A DNA stretch of 64,000 bases from CAVSJJ01 sp963771015. GTDB lineage: Bacteria > Actinomycetota > Actinomycetes > Actinomycetales > Dermatophilaceae. The notes below the pieces were generated by a model. That model was not told the origin of the DNA. It made no database searches and saw only the letters and a program-made list of their open reading frames with translations. The translations under genes and the position numbers were made by a program. Each line of letters starts with the position of its first letter. Position 1 is the stretch's first letter. This document shows positions 53,929 through 62,632 of this stretch, in pieces. Location: positions 1 through 64,000 of the forward strand of contig CAVYRN010000014.1 in assembly GCA_963771015.1 (NCBI GenBank), given 5' to 3'.

Positions 53929-53944
53929 CTGTGGACAGCCACAA
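53929..53944. promoter_or_regulatory. Candidate operator 2 (CTGTGGACAGCCACAA)
   Basis: A second copy of the dyad at 53853, with arms TGTGG/CCACA. It lies 20 bp before the ATG of the ThDP-enzyme gene and just upstream of its GAGGAGG. Two sites about seven helical turns apart suit a DNA-looping or cooperative regulator. Confidence 0.6.
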
Positions 53945-53964
53945 CAGCACGAGGAGGTGCGCCG

Positions 53965-55743
53965 ATGTCCAAGGGACTCACCGGCGGCCAGGTCATCGCC
54001 CGGATGCTCGCAGCCGAGGGCGTGGACACGATGTTCGGGATCATCGACGGCACGTACTTCGGGCTGTACTCGTCCCTCGCCGATGCCGGCATCTCGCTGT
54101 ACTCCCCCCGCCACGAGGCCGCCGCCATGCACATGGCCGGCGCCTACGCCCGGCTCACCGGCCGTCTCGGCGTCGCGATGGCGTCCAACGGTCCCGGCGT
54201 CGCCAACGTCCTGCCCGGCGTCGCCGTCGAGCAGGGCGAGGGCAACCGGATCCTCCTCATCACCTCGGCGCGGCGGGTCGGCATCGGCCACCCCGACCGC
54301 GGCGGGACGTACCAGTACTTCGACCAGGGCGGCGTCATCGCACCGATGGCGAAGTGGTCCGGCTACGTCCCCTCGGCCGACCGGATCCCCGAGCTGCTCA
54401 GGCGGGCCCTGCGGATGTGCTTCACCGGCCGCCCGGGTGTGGTCCACCTCGACGTCCCGGAGAGCATCATCAACAACCCCACAGGGTTCGGTCCCGAGGT
54501 CGTGCGCGCCCCGGAGAGCTACCGGCGCACCACGCCTCAGCAGCCGGATCCCCTCCTCGTCGAGCGCGCCGCGCGGATGCTCGTCGAGGCCGACAAGCCG
54601 CTCATCCACGCCGGATCGGGCGTCTACCACGCCGGTGCCGAGGCCGAGCTGGGGCGCCTCGCCGAGCTGCTCGCCAGCCCGGTGACGACGTCGTGGGCCG
54701 CGCGGGGTGTCCTGGACGAGCGCAGGCCCGAGGCCATCCCGATGACCGCGCTCGACCTCACCGACGAGGTTCGCTCGGCCGCCGACACCGTCCTCGTCGT
54801 CGGCTCGCGGCTCGGCGAGACCGACTGGTGGGGCAAGGCCCCGAACTGGGGCCCGCCGGGCGCACAGAAGACGATCCAGATCGATGTCGACGACGAACGC
54901 ATCGGCGTCAACAAGCCGGTCTCCCTCGCCCTGCTCGCCGACGCGCGGGAGGCGCTGCGGGCGCTGGCCGACGCGGTCGAGCGGATCGGCGTCCCCGACG
55001 CCGCCCGGACCGCGCGCGTCGCCCGGCTCGGCCAGTGGCGCGAGACGTGGCGGGCGCAGCGGTCCAAGCTCGACAAGCCCCTGTCGGCGGCATCGTCCTC
55101 GCCCGTCCACCCCTCCTGGGTCCCGGCCATCGCCCAGCGGATCATGCCCGAGGACACCGTCTGGGTCTTCGACGGCGGCAACACCGTGGTGTGGTCGAAC
55201 TTCCACCACGAGGCGGTCGTCCCCCGCTCGACCCTGTCGACCTTCAAGTTCGGCATGCTCGGGGCCGGGATGGGCCAGGCCCTCGGCGCCGCCGTCGCCG
55301 CCCCCGATAGGCGCGTCGTCTGCCTCATCGGGGACGGGGCGTTCGGGATGCACGCCACCGAGATCGAGTCGGCCGTGCGGCTCGGGCTGCCCGTCGTCTT
55401 CGTCGTCCTCGTCGACGGCCAGTGGGGCATGGTGAAGATGAGCCAGCAGATCGCCGCGCGCCCGCTCGCGACGATCGCCCGGAAGGTCATCGCGAACGCC
55501 TCGCTGCCGGAGGACCAGATCGTGTATGCCGACTTCGCCCCCTGTCGCTACGACCAGCTCGCGACCTCGATGGGCGCGTTCGGGGCGCACGTCACCGACG
55601 GCACCGAGCTCGAGGCGGCCCTGGAGCAGGCCCGCGACTGCGGCGGCCCGGCCGTCGTCCACGTAGCGGTCGACAACGTCGAGCACATGTGGGCGCCGGG
55701 CCTGCGGGCCTTCAAGAAGATGCACCAGGAACCCAAGGGCTGA
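53965..55743 (+). CDS. Thiamine diphosphate-dependent enzyme, acetolactate-synthase-like
   Basis: 592 residues with the three-domain ThDP layout. The pyrimidine domain includes GIIDGTYFGLY and the activating glutamate E51 in SPRHEAAAMHMAGAYAR. The central domain has KPLIHAGSGVYHAGAEAEL. The cofactor domain has GDGAFGMHATEIESAVRLGL; D457 and D484 (VLVDGQWGM) stand at the metal site, where the second is usually Asn (NN). So metal coordination or specificity is altered. It probably decarboxylates or ligates a 2-oxo acid, but the substrate is unknown. GAGGAGG precedes ATG 53965. It leads a coupled four-gene operon with an epimerase, an SDR and a BASS carrier. Confidence 0.85.
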   Translation: MSKGLTGGQVIARMLAAEGVDTMFGIIDGTYFGLYSSLADAGISLYSPRHEAAAMHMAGAYARLTGRLGVAMASNGPGVANVLPGVAVEQGEGNRILLITSARRVGIGHPDRGGTYQYFDQGGVIAPMAKWSGYVPSADRIPELLRRALRMCFTGRPGVVHLDVPESIINNPTGFGPEVVRAPESYRRTTPQQPDPLLVERAARMLVEADKPLIHAGSGVYHAGAEAELGRLAELLASPVTTSWAARGVLDERRPEAIPMTALDLTDEVRSAADTVLVVGSRLGETDWWGKAPNWGPPGAQKTIQIDVDDERIGVNKPVSLALLADAREALRALADAVERIGVPDAARTARVARLGQWRETWRAQRSKLDKPLSAASSSPVHPSWVPAIAQRIMPEDTVWVFDGGNTVVWSNFHHEAVVPRSTLSTFKFGMLGAGMGQALGAAVAAPDRRVVCLIGDGAFGMHATEIESAVRLGLPVVFVVLVDGQWGMVKMSQQIAARPLATIARKVIANASLPEDQIVYADFAPCRYDQLATSMGAFGAHVTDGTELEAALEQARDCGGPAVVHVAVDNVEHMWAPGLRAFKKMHQEPKG

Positions 55744-55745
55744 CG

Positions 55746-56693
55746 GTGACCGGGACCGTTCTCGTCACGGGCGGCAGTGGCTACCTCGGCTCGCTCGTCG
55801 TGGCCCGGCTGGCGGACCGCGGCGTCCCGACGGTCAGCCTGGACATGCGCCCACCACGCAACCCGGTCGCCGGAGTCGAGCACGTCACCGGCGACCTGCG
55901 GACCGCCGACCTGGCGGGGCTGTTCGCCGAGCGCGAGATCGCCGCGGTCATCCACCTCGCCGCCATCGTGGAGCCGCCCCGCGGGATGACCGAGTCCGAG
56001 CTCGAGGCGATCGAGGTCGGTGGCACCCAGCGCGTCGTCGACGCCTGCGTCGTGGCGCGGGTCGACCACGTCACCGTGACGAGCTCCGGTGCCGCCTACG
56101 GCTACCACGCCCGCAACGACGGGCACCTGCTCACCGAGGACGAGTCGACCCCGGGTAGCCCCGAGTTCGCATACTCGCGCCACAAGGCCGCCGTCGAGCG
56201 GATCATCGAGCGCACCCGCCGTCTCCATCCCGCCCTCGGCGTGCTGCTCCTGCGGCCGGGGACCATCATCGGCGCCGGGACCACCAACCAGATCACGGCC
56301 CTGTTCACCGGGCGCGTCCTCATGACACTGCGGGAGAGCGACGGCCCGTTCGTCTTCATCTGGGACCAGGACGTCGCCGAGATCGTCATCGAGGGAGCAC
56401 TGCGCCGACGCACGGGGACCTACAACCTCGCGGGCGACGGGGTCATGACGATGCGCGACATCGCCCGGCTCGAGGGCCGCCCGCTGGTCCGCATCCCCTC
56501 CGCCGCGGTGCGGCGAGGCCTCGCGCTGGGTCGGCGGTTCGGGATGGGCCGGTACGGCCCCGAGCAGGTCGACTTCCTCCTCCACCGCCCGGTTCTCGAC
56601 AACGCCCGGCTCCGCCGGGACTTCCCGGGCCTGCCGTCAAAGACGACCCGCGAGGCGTACGAGGTGTTCCGTGCCGGGCGCTCGGATGGCTAG
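55746..56693 (+). CDS. NAD-dependent epimerase/dehydratase
   Basis: 315 residues, extended SDR. TVLVTGGSGYLGSLVVARL is the TGxxGxxG cofactor loop, and VIHLAAIVEPPRG the second signature. TSSGAAYG...SPEFAYSRHKAAVE supplies the catalytic Tyr and Lys (YSRHK). The sugar/steroid-type C-terminal region is generic. GTG 55746 starts 3 bp after the ThDP gene stop. The product may act on a nucleotide sugar or a small hydroxy-ketone; operon context points to the latter. Confidence 0.88.
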   Translation: MTGTVLVTGGSGYLGSLVVARLADRGVPTVSLDMRPPRNPVAGVEHVTGDLRTADLAGLFAEREIAAVIHLAAIVEPPRGMTESELEAIEVGGTQRVVDACVVARVDHVTVTSSGAAYGYHARNDGHLLTEDESTPGSPEFAYSRHKAAVERIIERTRRLHPALGVLLLRPGTIIGAGTTNQITALFTGRVLMTLRESDGPFVFIWDQDVAEIVIEGALRRRTGTYNLAGDGVMTMRDIARLEGRPLVRIPSAAVRRGLALGRRFGMGRYGPEQVDFLLHRPVLDNARLRRDFPGLPSKTTREAYEVFRAGRSDG

Positions 56694-57504
56694 GGTGCCC
56701 GCCATGGCCGGTCGAGGAGGACCCCGGGGGTATGCCGGTGCCGTCGCCGTCGTCACCGGCGCCGGCGGGCAGATCGGCCGGTCCCTCATGGCCGAGCTCT
56801 CCTCCCGGGGAGCCACGGCCGTCGGGCTCGACCTGCGCCGGGCCTGCCCCGAGGGCGACGACCGCTACCTCCCGTGCGACATCACCGACGAGGAGCAGGT
56901 GCGCGACGCGTTCGCGGAGGTGGGGAGCCGGCATACCGGCATCGACCTGCTCATCCACGGGGCCGGCGTGTCGGCCATCGGCCGCTTCGAGGACCACGAC
57001 CTGGCCACCCACCGGCGGGTCATGGAGGTGACCCACTTCGGGGCGGTCGCCTGCACGCTCGCCGCCCTGCCGCTGCTCCGGGCGGCCCGGGGCCGAGTCG
57101 TCCTCATCGGGTCGGTCGCCGGCTTCGCGCCGGTGCTCGGACGCCCCCCGTACGTCGCGGCCAAGCACGCGGCCACCGGGCTCTTCGAGACGCTGCGCCC
57201 GGAGCTCGCCGCCCAGGGTGTCGCGGTGACGCTGTGCCACCCGACCTTCGTCACCGGCGGGATGTCCGAGGCGACCGGCCGGGCGCCGGGGGTCGCCCGG
57301 GCCACGTCCGGCAAGGAGATCACCCCCGGTGAGGTCGCGGCCGCCCTCCTCGACGGGGCCGCCGACGGGGACGACCTCGTCCTCGTCGGACGCACCGCCC
57401 GGCTCGCCTGGGTCGCCAGCCGTCACGTCCCCCGGGTCTACGCCCGGCTCATGGCCCGCCGGCTGCGCGCGGCCACCGCCGTCACGACAGGAGGGCACGC
57501 ATGA
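56686..57504 (+). CDS. Short-chain dehydrogenase/reductase
   Basis: 272 residues. AVAVVTGAGGQIGRSL (TGxxGxIG), DLLIHGAGVSAIGRFED, GRVVLIGSVAGFAPVLGRPPYVAAKHA with Ser-Tyr-Lys. PTFVTGGMSE follows as the usual PGxVxT segment. It is a classical SDR interconverting alcohol and ketone with NAD(P). ATG 56686 overlaps the epimerase stop (ATGGCTAG); ATG 56704 is a shorter choice. The stop overlaps the transporter start by 4 bp. Confidence 0.88.
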   Translation: MARVPAMAGRGGPRGYAGAVAVVTGAGGQIGRSLMAELSSRGATAVGLDLRRACPEGDDRYLPCDITDEEQVRDAFAEVGSRHTGIDLLIHGAGVSAIGRFEDHDLATHRRVMEVTHFGAVACTLAALPLLRAARGRVVLIGSVAGFAPVLGRPPYVAAKHAATGLFETLRPELAAQGVAVTLCHPTFVTGGMSEATGRAPGVARATSGKEITPGEVAAALLDGAADGDDLVLVGRTARLAWVASRHVPRVYARLMARRLRAATAVTTGGHA

Positions 57505-58442
57505 TCCACGCCGACAACGTCGACACGATCCGGATCGCGTTCGACGCGAGTTCCCAGACCATCCTGCGCATCGTCATCGCGGCCATCCTCTTCGGCATCG
57601 CGCTCGACACCCGAGCCGAGGACTTCCGAGAGGCGGCTCGCCGACCCAGGGTGATCGCGCTGGGCGTCGGCGTCCAGTTCGTCCTGCTGCCGGCGATCAC
57701 CTACCTGCTCACGCTTGCCCTGCACGTCCGCGGGTCGGTCGCCCTGGGCATGATCCTCGTCGCCTGCTGCCCTCCGGGGAACGTCTCGAACATCGTCACC
57801 CACCAGGCGCGCGGCGACGTCGCCCTCTCGGTGTCGATGACGGCCGTGAGCAACCTGCTGGCCATCGTCCTCATGCCGCTCAACTTCGCGTTCTGGGGCA
57901 GCCTGCACCCGACCGGGCACCAGCTCATGCAGACCCTCCAGCTCAAGCCCTCCGAGATGCTCATCGAGGTGGGCCTCGTCATCGGCATCCCGTTCATCAT
58001 CGGGCTGTCGCTGCGGCAGGCCTTCCCCCGGGTCGCCGAGCGCGCCGGGAAGGTCATCAGCCCGGTCGCCTTCCTCGCCCTCGGAGCGCTCATCCTCATC
58101 GCGCTGCTCAACAACTGGCGGCTCTTCCTCGACTACATCGGCATCGTCGTCATCGCCGTATTTCTCCACGACGCGCTCGCCCTCGGGCTGGGCTACACGA
58201 TCGGCAGGGTCACCCGGTTGCCCGACCGCAGCACCCGGGCGATGACCTTCGAGGTGGGCATCCGTAACGCCGGGTTGGGCCTGCTCCTGGTGTTCACCTC
58301 CTTCAAGGGGCTCGGCGGGATGGCGCTGGTCGCCGCGTGGTGGGGCATCTGGGACATCATCGCCGCGCTCACCGTGGCCCGGCTCTGGCGACGTCGGGCG
58401 CCGCGGGACGCTCGCCTCGAGGCGAGCCCGGTCGCCGGGTAG
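57501..58442 (+). CDS. BASS-family (bile acid:sodium symporter-like) transporter
   Basis: 313 residues, 9-10 hydrophobic spans. The motif ILVACCPPGNVSNIVTHQARGD followed by VALSVSMTAVSNLLAIV is the family's crossover and Na+-binding region (CPGG.xSN...GD.xLS.xMT, here with PP for GG). MTFEVGIRNAGLGLLLV is the second one. It likely imports an organic anion with sodium. Coupling with the ThDP enzyme, epimerase and SDR suggests that the substrate is metabolised by them. Confidence 0.88.
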   Translation: MIHADNVDTIRIAFDASSQTILRIVIAAILFGIALDTRAEDFREAARRPRVIALGVGVQFVLLPAITYLLTLALHVRGSVALGMILVACCPPGNVSNIVTHQARGDVALSVSMTAVSNLLAIVLMPLNFAFWGSLHPTGHQLMQTLQLKPSEMLIEVGLVIGIPFIIGLSLRQAFPRVAERAGKVISPVAFLALGALILIALLNNWRLFLDYIGIVVIAVFLHDALALGLGYTIGRVTRLPDRSTRAMTFEVGIRNAGLGLLLVFTSFKGLGGMALVAAWWGIWDIIAALTVARLWRRRAPRDARLEASPVAG

Positions 58443-58546
58443 GTGCGGCGCCGGGGCCGCGCCGTGGGTGCCGACGGGTCCTGTACCAACGCCCACCGGT
58501 CCCCTAGGCTCGTTCGCACAGACCCCACGAAGCAGAGGTGAGCACG

Positions 58547-58690
58547 ATGCCGGAGAGCGACCTTCAGCCCGAGCCGACGGACGAGAGCATCACCCCCGAG
58601 GCCCCGCTCGGCTACGTGGGTGGCGTGGCCAAGCCGGACGAGTCGTCCGAGGCCGCCACCGACGGCTCGACGGACTCCGCGAGCAGCTGA
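58547..58690 (+). CDS. Small acidic hypothetical protein (47 aa)
   Basis: MPESDLQPEPTDESITPEAP then LGYVGGVAKPDESSEAATDG and a Ser/Asp tail. Highly acidic and disordered-looking, with one hydrophobic patch LGYVGGVA. AGAGGTGAG precedes the ATG, and an in-frame GTG lies 9 bp upstream. Not recognised as a known family. Composition and the ribosome site support a real gene. Confidence 0.55.
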   Translation: MPESDLQPEPTDESITPEAPLGYVGGVAKPDESSEAATDGSTDSASS

Positions 58691-58885
58691 CCCAGGGGTC
58701 GCCCGCGACCGTCCTGACCGGTGCCACGACCCCAATGGATGGGTGCCCGGACCGCGGGTTCGCGTCGCTGGTTTGGTAAACCCCGTGCATAGCACCGGTC
58801 AAGGGGTAGTAAAGTGTGTCGTGGGCCAGGGGGGCCTGCACTGCCGGGCCTGTTGCTCGGTGGCGCGGAGAGAAAGGCGGAGATC

Positions 58886-59152
58886 ATGCAGATCATCCGT
58901 GCCGAAGTCGGCCCAGAGGCCCGGCCGGGCGCCGAGGGGTTCGTTACCGCGATGAAGGCCCACGACGAGTGGCACTTCCTCGCCACCGTCGGTCGTGAGC
59001 TGCCGCCCGCTGACGTCGAGCGGTTCGTGCGGTGGGCCGACCAGATCTGCGACCGGATGGTCGCCTACGGCCCGGCCGTCGACGGCTGGGAGCCCACTCC
59101 CGACGGCAGCTGGCGCTGGCTGGCCGCGCCCACCCACCGCACGGCCAGCTAG
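58886..59152 (+). CDS. Small hypothetical protein (88 aa)
   Basis: MQIIRAEVGPEARPGAEGFV, AMKAHDEWHFLATVGRELPP, DVERFVRWADQICDRMVAYG, then GWEPTPDGSWRWLAAPTHR. Trp- and His-rich, no signal peptide. AAAGGCGGAG precedes the ATG. I do not recognise the family. The preceding 190 bp include a relatively AT-rich patch (TTGGTAAACC to GTAGTAAAGTG) that may be its promoter. Confidence 0.65.
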   Translation: MQIIRAEVGPEARPGAEGFVTAMKAHDEWHFLATVGRELPPADVERFVRWADQICDRMVAYGPAVDGWEPTPDGSWRWLAAPTHRTAS

Positions 59153-59279
59153 TACGGCCAGCCCCTGGAGCTCCCGAGCCTGAGAGCCTGCGGCCGGTAC
59201 GTTCGGGTCGCCGTGATGGCGGCACACGCCCCGCGGCCGAAGGCCGAGCGCCTCAGCGCCGAGGGATAGGGTCGACGGC

Positions 59280-59594
59280 ATGAGCCTCCTCGTCGTCCAC
59301 GTCGACGTCCAGGTCCGGCCCGGCGAGCTCGGGGCCTTCCACGCGGCCACCGACGCGAACGCAGCGGCAAGCCGCCGCGAGGACGGCGTCGTCCGCTTCG
59401 ACGTCCTCAGCGACCGCGCCGACCCCGAGCACATCCTCCTCGTCGAGGTCTACCGCGACGACGACGCGGCGGCCGCCCACAAGGAGACCGCGCACTACGC
59501 GACCTGGCGCGACACCGTCGCGCCGATGATGGCCCGGCCGCGGTCGAGCACGAAGCTCGTCAACGTCTCTCCCGGCGACCACGCCTGGGCCTGA
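59280..59594 (+). CDS. Antibiotic biosynthesis monooxygenase (ABM) domain protein
   Basis: 104 residues. LLVVHVDVQVRPGELGAFHAAT, SRREDGVVRFDVLSDRADPEHILLVEVYRDDDAAAAHKET (by pieces) and HYATWRDTVAPMMA fit the dimeric ferredoxin-like ABM fold, as in LsrG/YgiN-type proteins. These act on quinone-like or signalling compounds or break down reactive intermediates. Ends 5 bp before the alcohol dehydrogenase gene, so both form an operon. Confidence 0.85.
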   Translation: MSLLVVHVDVQVRPGELGAFHAATDANAAASRREDGVVRFDVLSDRADPEHILLVEVYRDDDAAAAHKETAHYATWRDTVAPMMARPRSSTKLVNVSPGDHAWA

Positions 59595-59599
59595 CCGGT

Positions 59600-60787
59600 A
59601 TGCCGTCCACCTCGGCACGCTTCGACCTCACCGTCCCCGGCGACATCCGGTTCGGCGCGGGGCGGGTCACCGAGCTGCCCGCGGCGGTGGCTGGCCTGGG
59701 CGCGGCGCGGGTCCTCGTCGTCACCGGACGCGTCACCGCCCGGGCCGACGCCTCCCGCCGGGCTCTGGCGGCCTCCGGCATGACGAGTGAGGTCTTCGCC
59801 GTCCCCGGCGAGCCGTCGGTCGAGACCGTCCGCACCGGCGTCACCCTGGCACGCGGCGCCGGATGCGATGTCGTCGTCGGCTACGGCGGTGGGGCGGCGC
59901 TGGACACGGCCAAGGCGGTGGCCGTGCTCGCCACGACCGGCGCCGACCCGCTCGACCACCTCGAGGTCATCGGCCGAGGGCTGCCCATCCACGGCCCAGG
60001 TCTGCCCTGTGTCGCCATCCCGACGACAGCCGGAACCGGTTCGGAGGTCACCCGCAACGCCGTCCTCGCCGGCGACGGGGTCAAGGCCAGCCTGCGCAGC
60101 CCGCTCATGCTGCCCCGGGTCGCCATCGTCGACCCCGACCTGCTCGCCGGTCTTCCCCGGACGACGATCGGCCACAGTGGCAGCGACGCGCTGACCCAGC
60201 TCATCGAGCCGTTCCTGACCCATCGCGCCAACCCGGTCACCGATGCCCTCGTCCGGGACGGAATGCGCCGGAGCGCCCGGTCGCTGCGGGCTGCATACGA
60301 GGGTGGCCTGGAAGGGGAGGAGGCGGCGGCGCTGCGCGAGGACCTCGCGCTGGCCAGCCTGCTCGGCGGCATGGCGCTGGCGAACGCCGGCCTGGGCGCG
60401 GTCCACGGCTTCGCCGGGGTCGTGGGCGGCGGGTTCCACGCGCCGCACGGTGCGATCTGTGCGGCGTTGCTCGCCCCGTCCGTCGCCGTCAACGCGGCGG
60501 CCCTCGCCTCCCGGGCGCCGGGCAGCCGAGCGCTGGCCAGGCTCCCCGAGCTCGCCACATTGCTGACCGGCGACCCCTCGGCCACGACCGACGACGCCCT
60601 GGCGTGGCTCGATGAGCTACGCGTGGCCCTCGAGATCCCGGGGCTGGGCACCTACGGCATCACCGCGGCGGACGTGCCCGGACTCGTCGCCGGCGCGCGG
60701 CGGGCCAGCAGCATGAAGGCCAACCCCATCGAGCTGACCGACGCGGAGCTGGCCGAGATCCTCACCCGGGCCTCGAGGGGCCTCTAG
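59600..60787 (+). CDS. Iron-containing alcohol dehydrogenase family protein
   Basis: 395 residues. VVGYGGGAALDTAKAVA is the NAD(P) GGGS/A-xxD motif; PTTAGTGSEVTRNAVL follows. Metal ligands: D196, Q200 (DALTQLIEP), H269 (AVHGFAG) and H283 (HAPHGA). Position 200 is normally His. This is the group 3 dehydrogenase fold, including maleylacetate reductases. Starts at ATG 59600, paired with the ABM gene. Substrate unknown; an aromatic-degradation or short-chain alcohol role is possible. Confidence 0.87.
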   Translation: MPSTSARFDLTVPGDIRFGAGRVTELPAAVAGLGAARVLVVTGRVTARADASRRALAASGMTSEVFAVPGEPSVETVRTGVTLARGAGCDVVVGYGGGAALDTAKAVAVLATTGADPLDHLEVIGRGLPIHGPGLPCVAIPTTAGTGSEVTRNAVLAGDGVKASLRSPLMLPRVAIVDPDLLAGLPRTTIGHSGSDALTQLIEPFLTHRANPVTDALVRDGMRRSARSLRAAYEGGLEGEEAAALREDLALASLLGGMALANAGLGAVHGFAGVVGGGFHAPHGAICAALLAPSVAVNAAALASRAPGSRALARLPELATLLTGDPSATTDDALAWLDELRVALEIPGLGTYGITAADVPGLVAGARRASSMKANPIELTDAELAEILTRASRGL

Positions 60788-60812
60788 CAGGCCGGGCCTT
60801 CCGGCGCCCCGC

Positions 60813-61979
60813 TCACCTGCCGTCCAGAACCCAGCTGACGTCGTATCGCGGCGGCTCGGGCGCGTCCCCGACACCCCGTTCCCGGGGCGCCAGCGTGGCG
60901 AAATGTCCGGCGATGCCCAGAGCGTCGCACCCGGCCTCCCAGTCGGCGCACCAGATCCCGAGGGCCACGGCCGCGTAGTAGCGCGAGGCCGTCGCGGCAT
61001 AGAAGTCGAACCTCGCGGCGCGCACCGAGGCGCCGTCCTCTTCGGCGATGCCGACGCACCGGGTGGTCTGGCCGTTGTAGGACGACGGCGACCACTGGCA
61101 CACCTCGAAGCAGCGCCCGAAGCGGGCGAACGGCGCGGCGTCGAGGTCGAGCGGGGTCTGCAGCGTGGGGTCGGCGAAGAACAGCGAGCTGAGCGGGCGA
61201 CGACGGTGCTGCATCCGACCCATCGCCCGGATGAACAGCGGCACGAAGCGCGAGCGGTACCCGACGGCGCAGACACAGATGATGTGGTCCTTCTCGGGGT
61301 CGAACCGCTCACCGAGCTGCCCGACGATGCTCTCGTGGTCGGCCCCCGGCCCGATCCAGCAGGTCCCCAGGCCCATCCGCGTGGCATCGAGAACGACCCG
61401 CTGCAGGCTCCGACCCACGTCGATGACCGACATCCGGTCATACCCGCGAGGCGCGATGGCGACGAGGAACTCGTGGGCACCCACGACCGGCCAGACGGTG
61501 AGCCGCGCGGCGACGTACTCGAACCGGATGGCCTGGCGGCCTATCAGACTCTCGGGCCGGCTGTGCCGCTCGACCGACTCCAGCAGCACCGTGCGATGGG
61601 TGTCGCTGAGGTTGCGGGGCTGGAAGGAACGACACGAGCGTCGGAACCGCATGAGGTCGAAGGCCCCCAGGTCGTCCCTGGGCGGGGGCAGCGGCTCGGG
61701 TGGGCGAACCCCCAGCTTGACGGTCACCAGGTCGACGACGAGCGCGCCGAGCAGGAGGACGCCGATGCCCAGAGGCAGCCAGAACAACACCGGCCGCCAG
61801 ACCCCGACGATCCAGCCGAGGCTCGCCACGACGAGGACGAGCAGCGCGGCGACGGCGTTGAGGACGTACTGGAGCCAGCCGGTGAACTGGAGGCGGACCT
61901 TGAGGCGGACCAGCGGGTTGCCTCCGGGAGTGGCGGGTCCCCGGGGGCCCGCCGCCCGCCCGGGCTCGGTCTGTGTCAA
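60813..61979 (-). CDS. Membrane-anchored nitroreductase-family protein
   Basis: 388 residues. Two close hydrophobic spans at about residues 36-80 (YVLNAVAALLVLVVASLGWIV, then VLFWLPLGIGVLLLGALVV, shown by parts) anchor it. The flavin part starts at RFRRSCRSFQP and includes SLQRVVLDATRMGLGTCWIG and CAVGYRSRF. A second half carries WSPSSYNGQTTRCVGI, recalling the TM1586-type double-module nitroreductases. It probably uses FMN and NAD(P)H. It is divergent from the TetR gene, whose operator overlaps its upstream region. So its expression is probably derepressed by a toxic electrophile. Confidence 0.78.
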   Translation of the reverse strand: MTQTEPGRAAGPRGPATPGGNPLVRLKVRLQFTGWLQYVLNAVAALLVLVVASLGWIVGVWRPVLFWLPLGIGVLLLGALVVDLVTVKLGVRPPEPLPPPRDDLGAFDLMRFRRSCRSFQPRNLSDTHRTVLLESVERHSRPESLIGRQAIRFEYVAARLTVWPVVGAHEFLVAIAPRGYDRMSVIDVGRSLQRVVLDATRMGLGTCWIGPGADHESIVGQLGERFDPEKDHIICVCAVGYRSRFVPLFIRAMGRMQHRRRPLSSLFFADPTLQTPLDLDAAPFARFGRCFEVCQWSPSSYNGQTTRCVGIAEEDGASVRAARFDFYAATASRYYAAVALGIWCADWEAGCDALGIAGHFATLAPRERGVGDAPEPPRYDVSWVLDGR

Positions 61980-61988
61980 GGCGCCCCC

Positions 61989-62012
61989 TATTGCAAGTGC
62001 TGACTTACAATA
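61989..62012. promoter_or_regulatory. TetR-type operator palindrome
   Basis: TATTGCAAGT-GCTG-ACTTACAATA: two 10-bp arms with one mismatch around 4 bp, in the 65-bp gap between the divergent nitroreductase and TetR genes. Its AT-rich character stands out. It starts 10 bp from the nitroreductase start and probably overlaps both promoters. Confidence 0.8.
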
Positions 62013-62044
62013 CTGCCACAGCCCTTGCTCCGGAAGGGAGCGCG

Positions 62045-62608
62045 ATGCCCAAGGTCATCGACCTCGACGGCCTCTTCGCGGCCACCGTCACCGTCTTCGC
62101 CGAACGCGGGTATGCCGCGGCCACGACCCAGGAGATCGCCGCCAGAGCCGGGGTGAGCGAGGTGACGCTGTTTCGCAGGTACGGCACGAAGGCCGCGCTC
62201 ATCGAGGTGGCGCTCACCCACTGCCTGTCCGCGTCCCCGTTCGGGCACCTCGTTGCCGGGGATGACCTCAGGGCCGATCTCACGGCCGTCGTCGAGGCGT
62301 ACCAGCGGACGAACGAGGCCTACGGGGGGGCGGTCATGACCCTGCTGACCGAGATCCCGCGCCACCCCGAGCTCCGCGGTGCGGTCGCACCCCTCATGAC
62401 GAACCTCGCGAGCGCCGCGCAGATCATCGCGAGGCACCAGAGGCGCGGACGCATCAGCCCCGGGGACCCGCTCCAGAAGGTGGCCCTCCTCCTCGCGCCA
62501 CTCGTCGCGGGCGGGTTGTGGGCCCGCACCGGGGTGGGGGTGCCGGCCGCTCCGATCGACGCCGTCGCCGTCGTCGACTCCTTCCTCACCGGTCACGGCG
62601 GCGGCTGA
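62045..62608 (+). CDS. TetR-family transcriptional regulator
   Basis: 187 residues. The N-terminal helix-turn-helix: AATVTVFAERGYAAATTQEIAARAGVSEVTLFRRYGTKAALIEVAL (by parts) is classic TetR. The ligand domain is helical and unassigned. ATG 62045 follows GGAAGGGAG. It very likely represses itself and the divergent nitroreductase gene through the palindrome at 61989-62012. Confidence 0.93.
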   Translation: MPKVIDLDGLFAATVTVFAERGYAAATTQEIAARAGVSEVTLFRRYGTKAALIEVALTHCLSASPFGHLVAGDDLRADLTAVVEAYQRTNEAYGGAVMTLLTEIPRHPELRGAVAPLMTNLASAAQIIARHQRRGRISPGDPLQKVALLLAPLVAGGLWARTGVGVPAAPIDAVAVVDSFLTGHGGG

Positions 62609-62632
62609 CCCGTTCGGCTCCCGACGTCGCCG

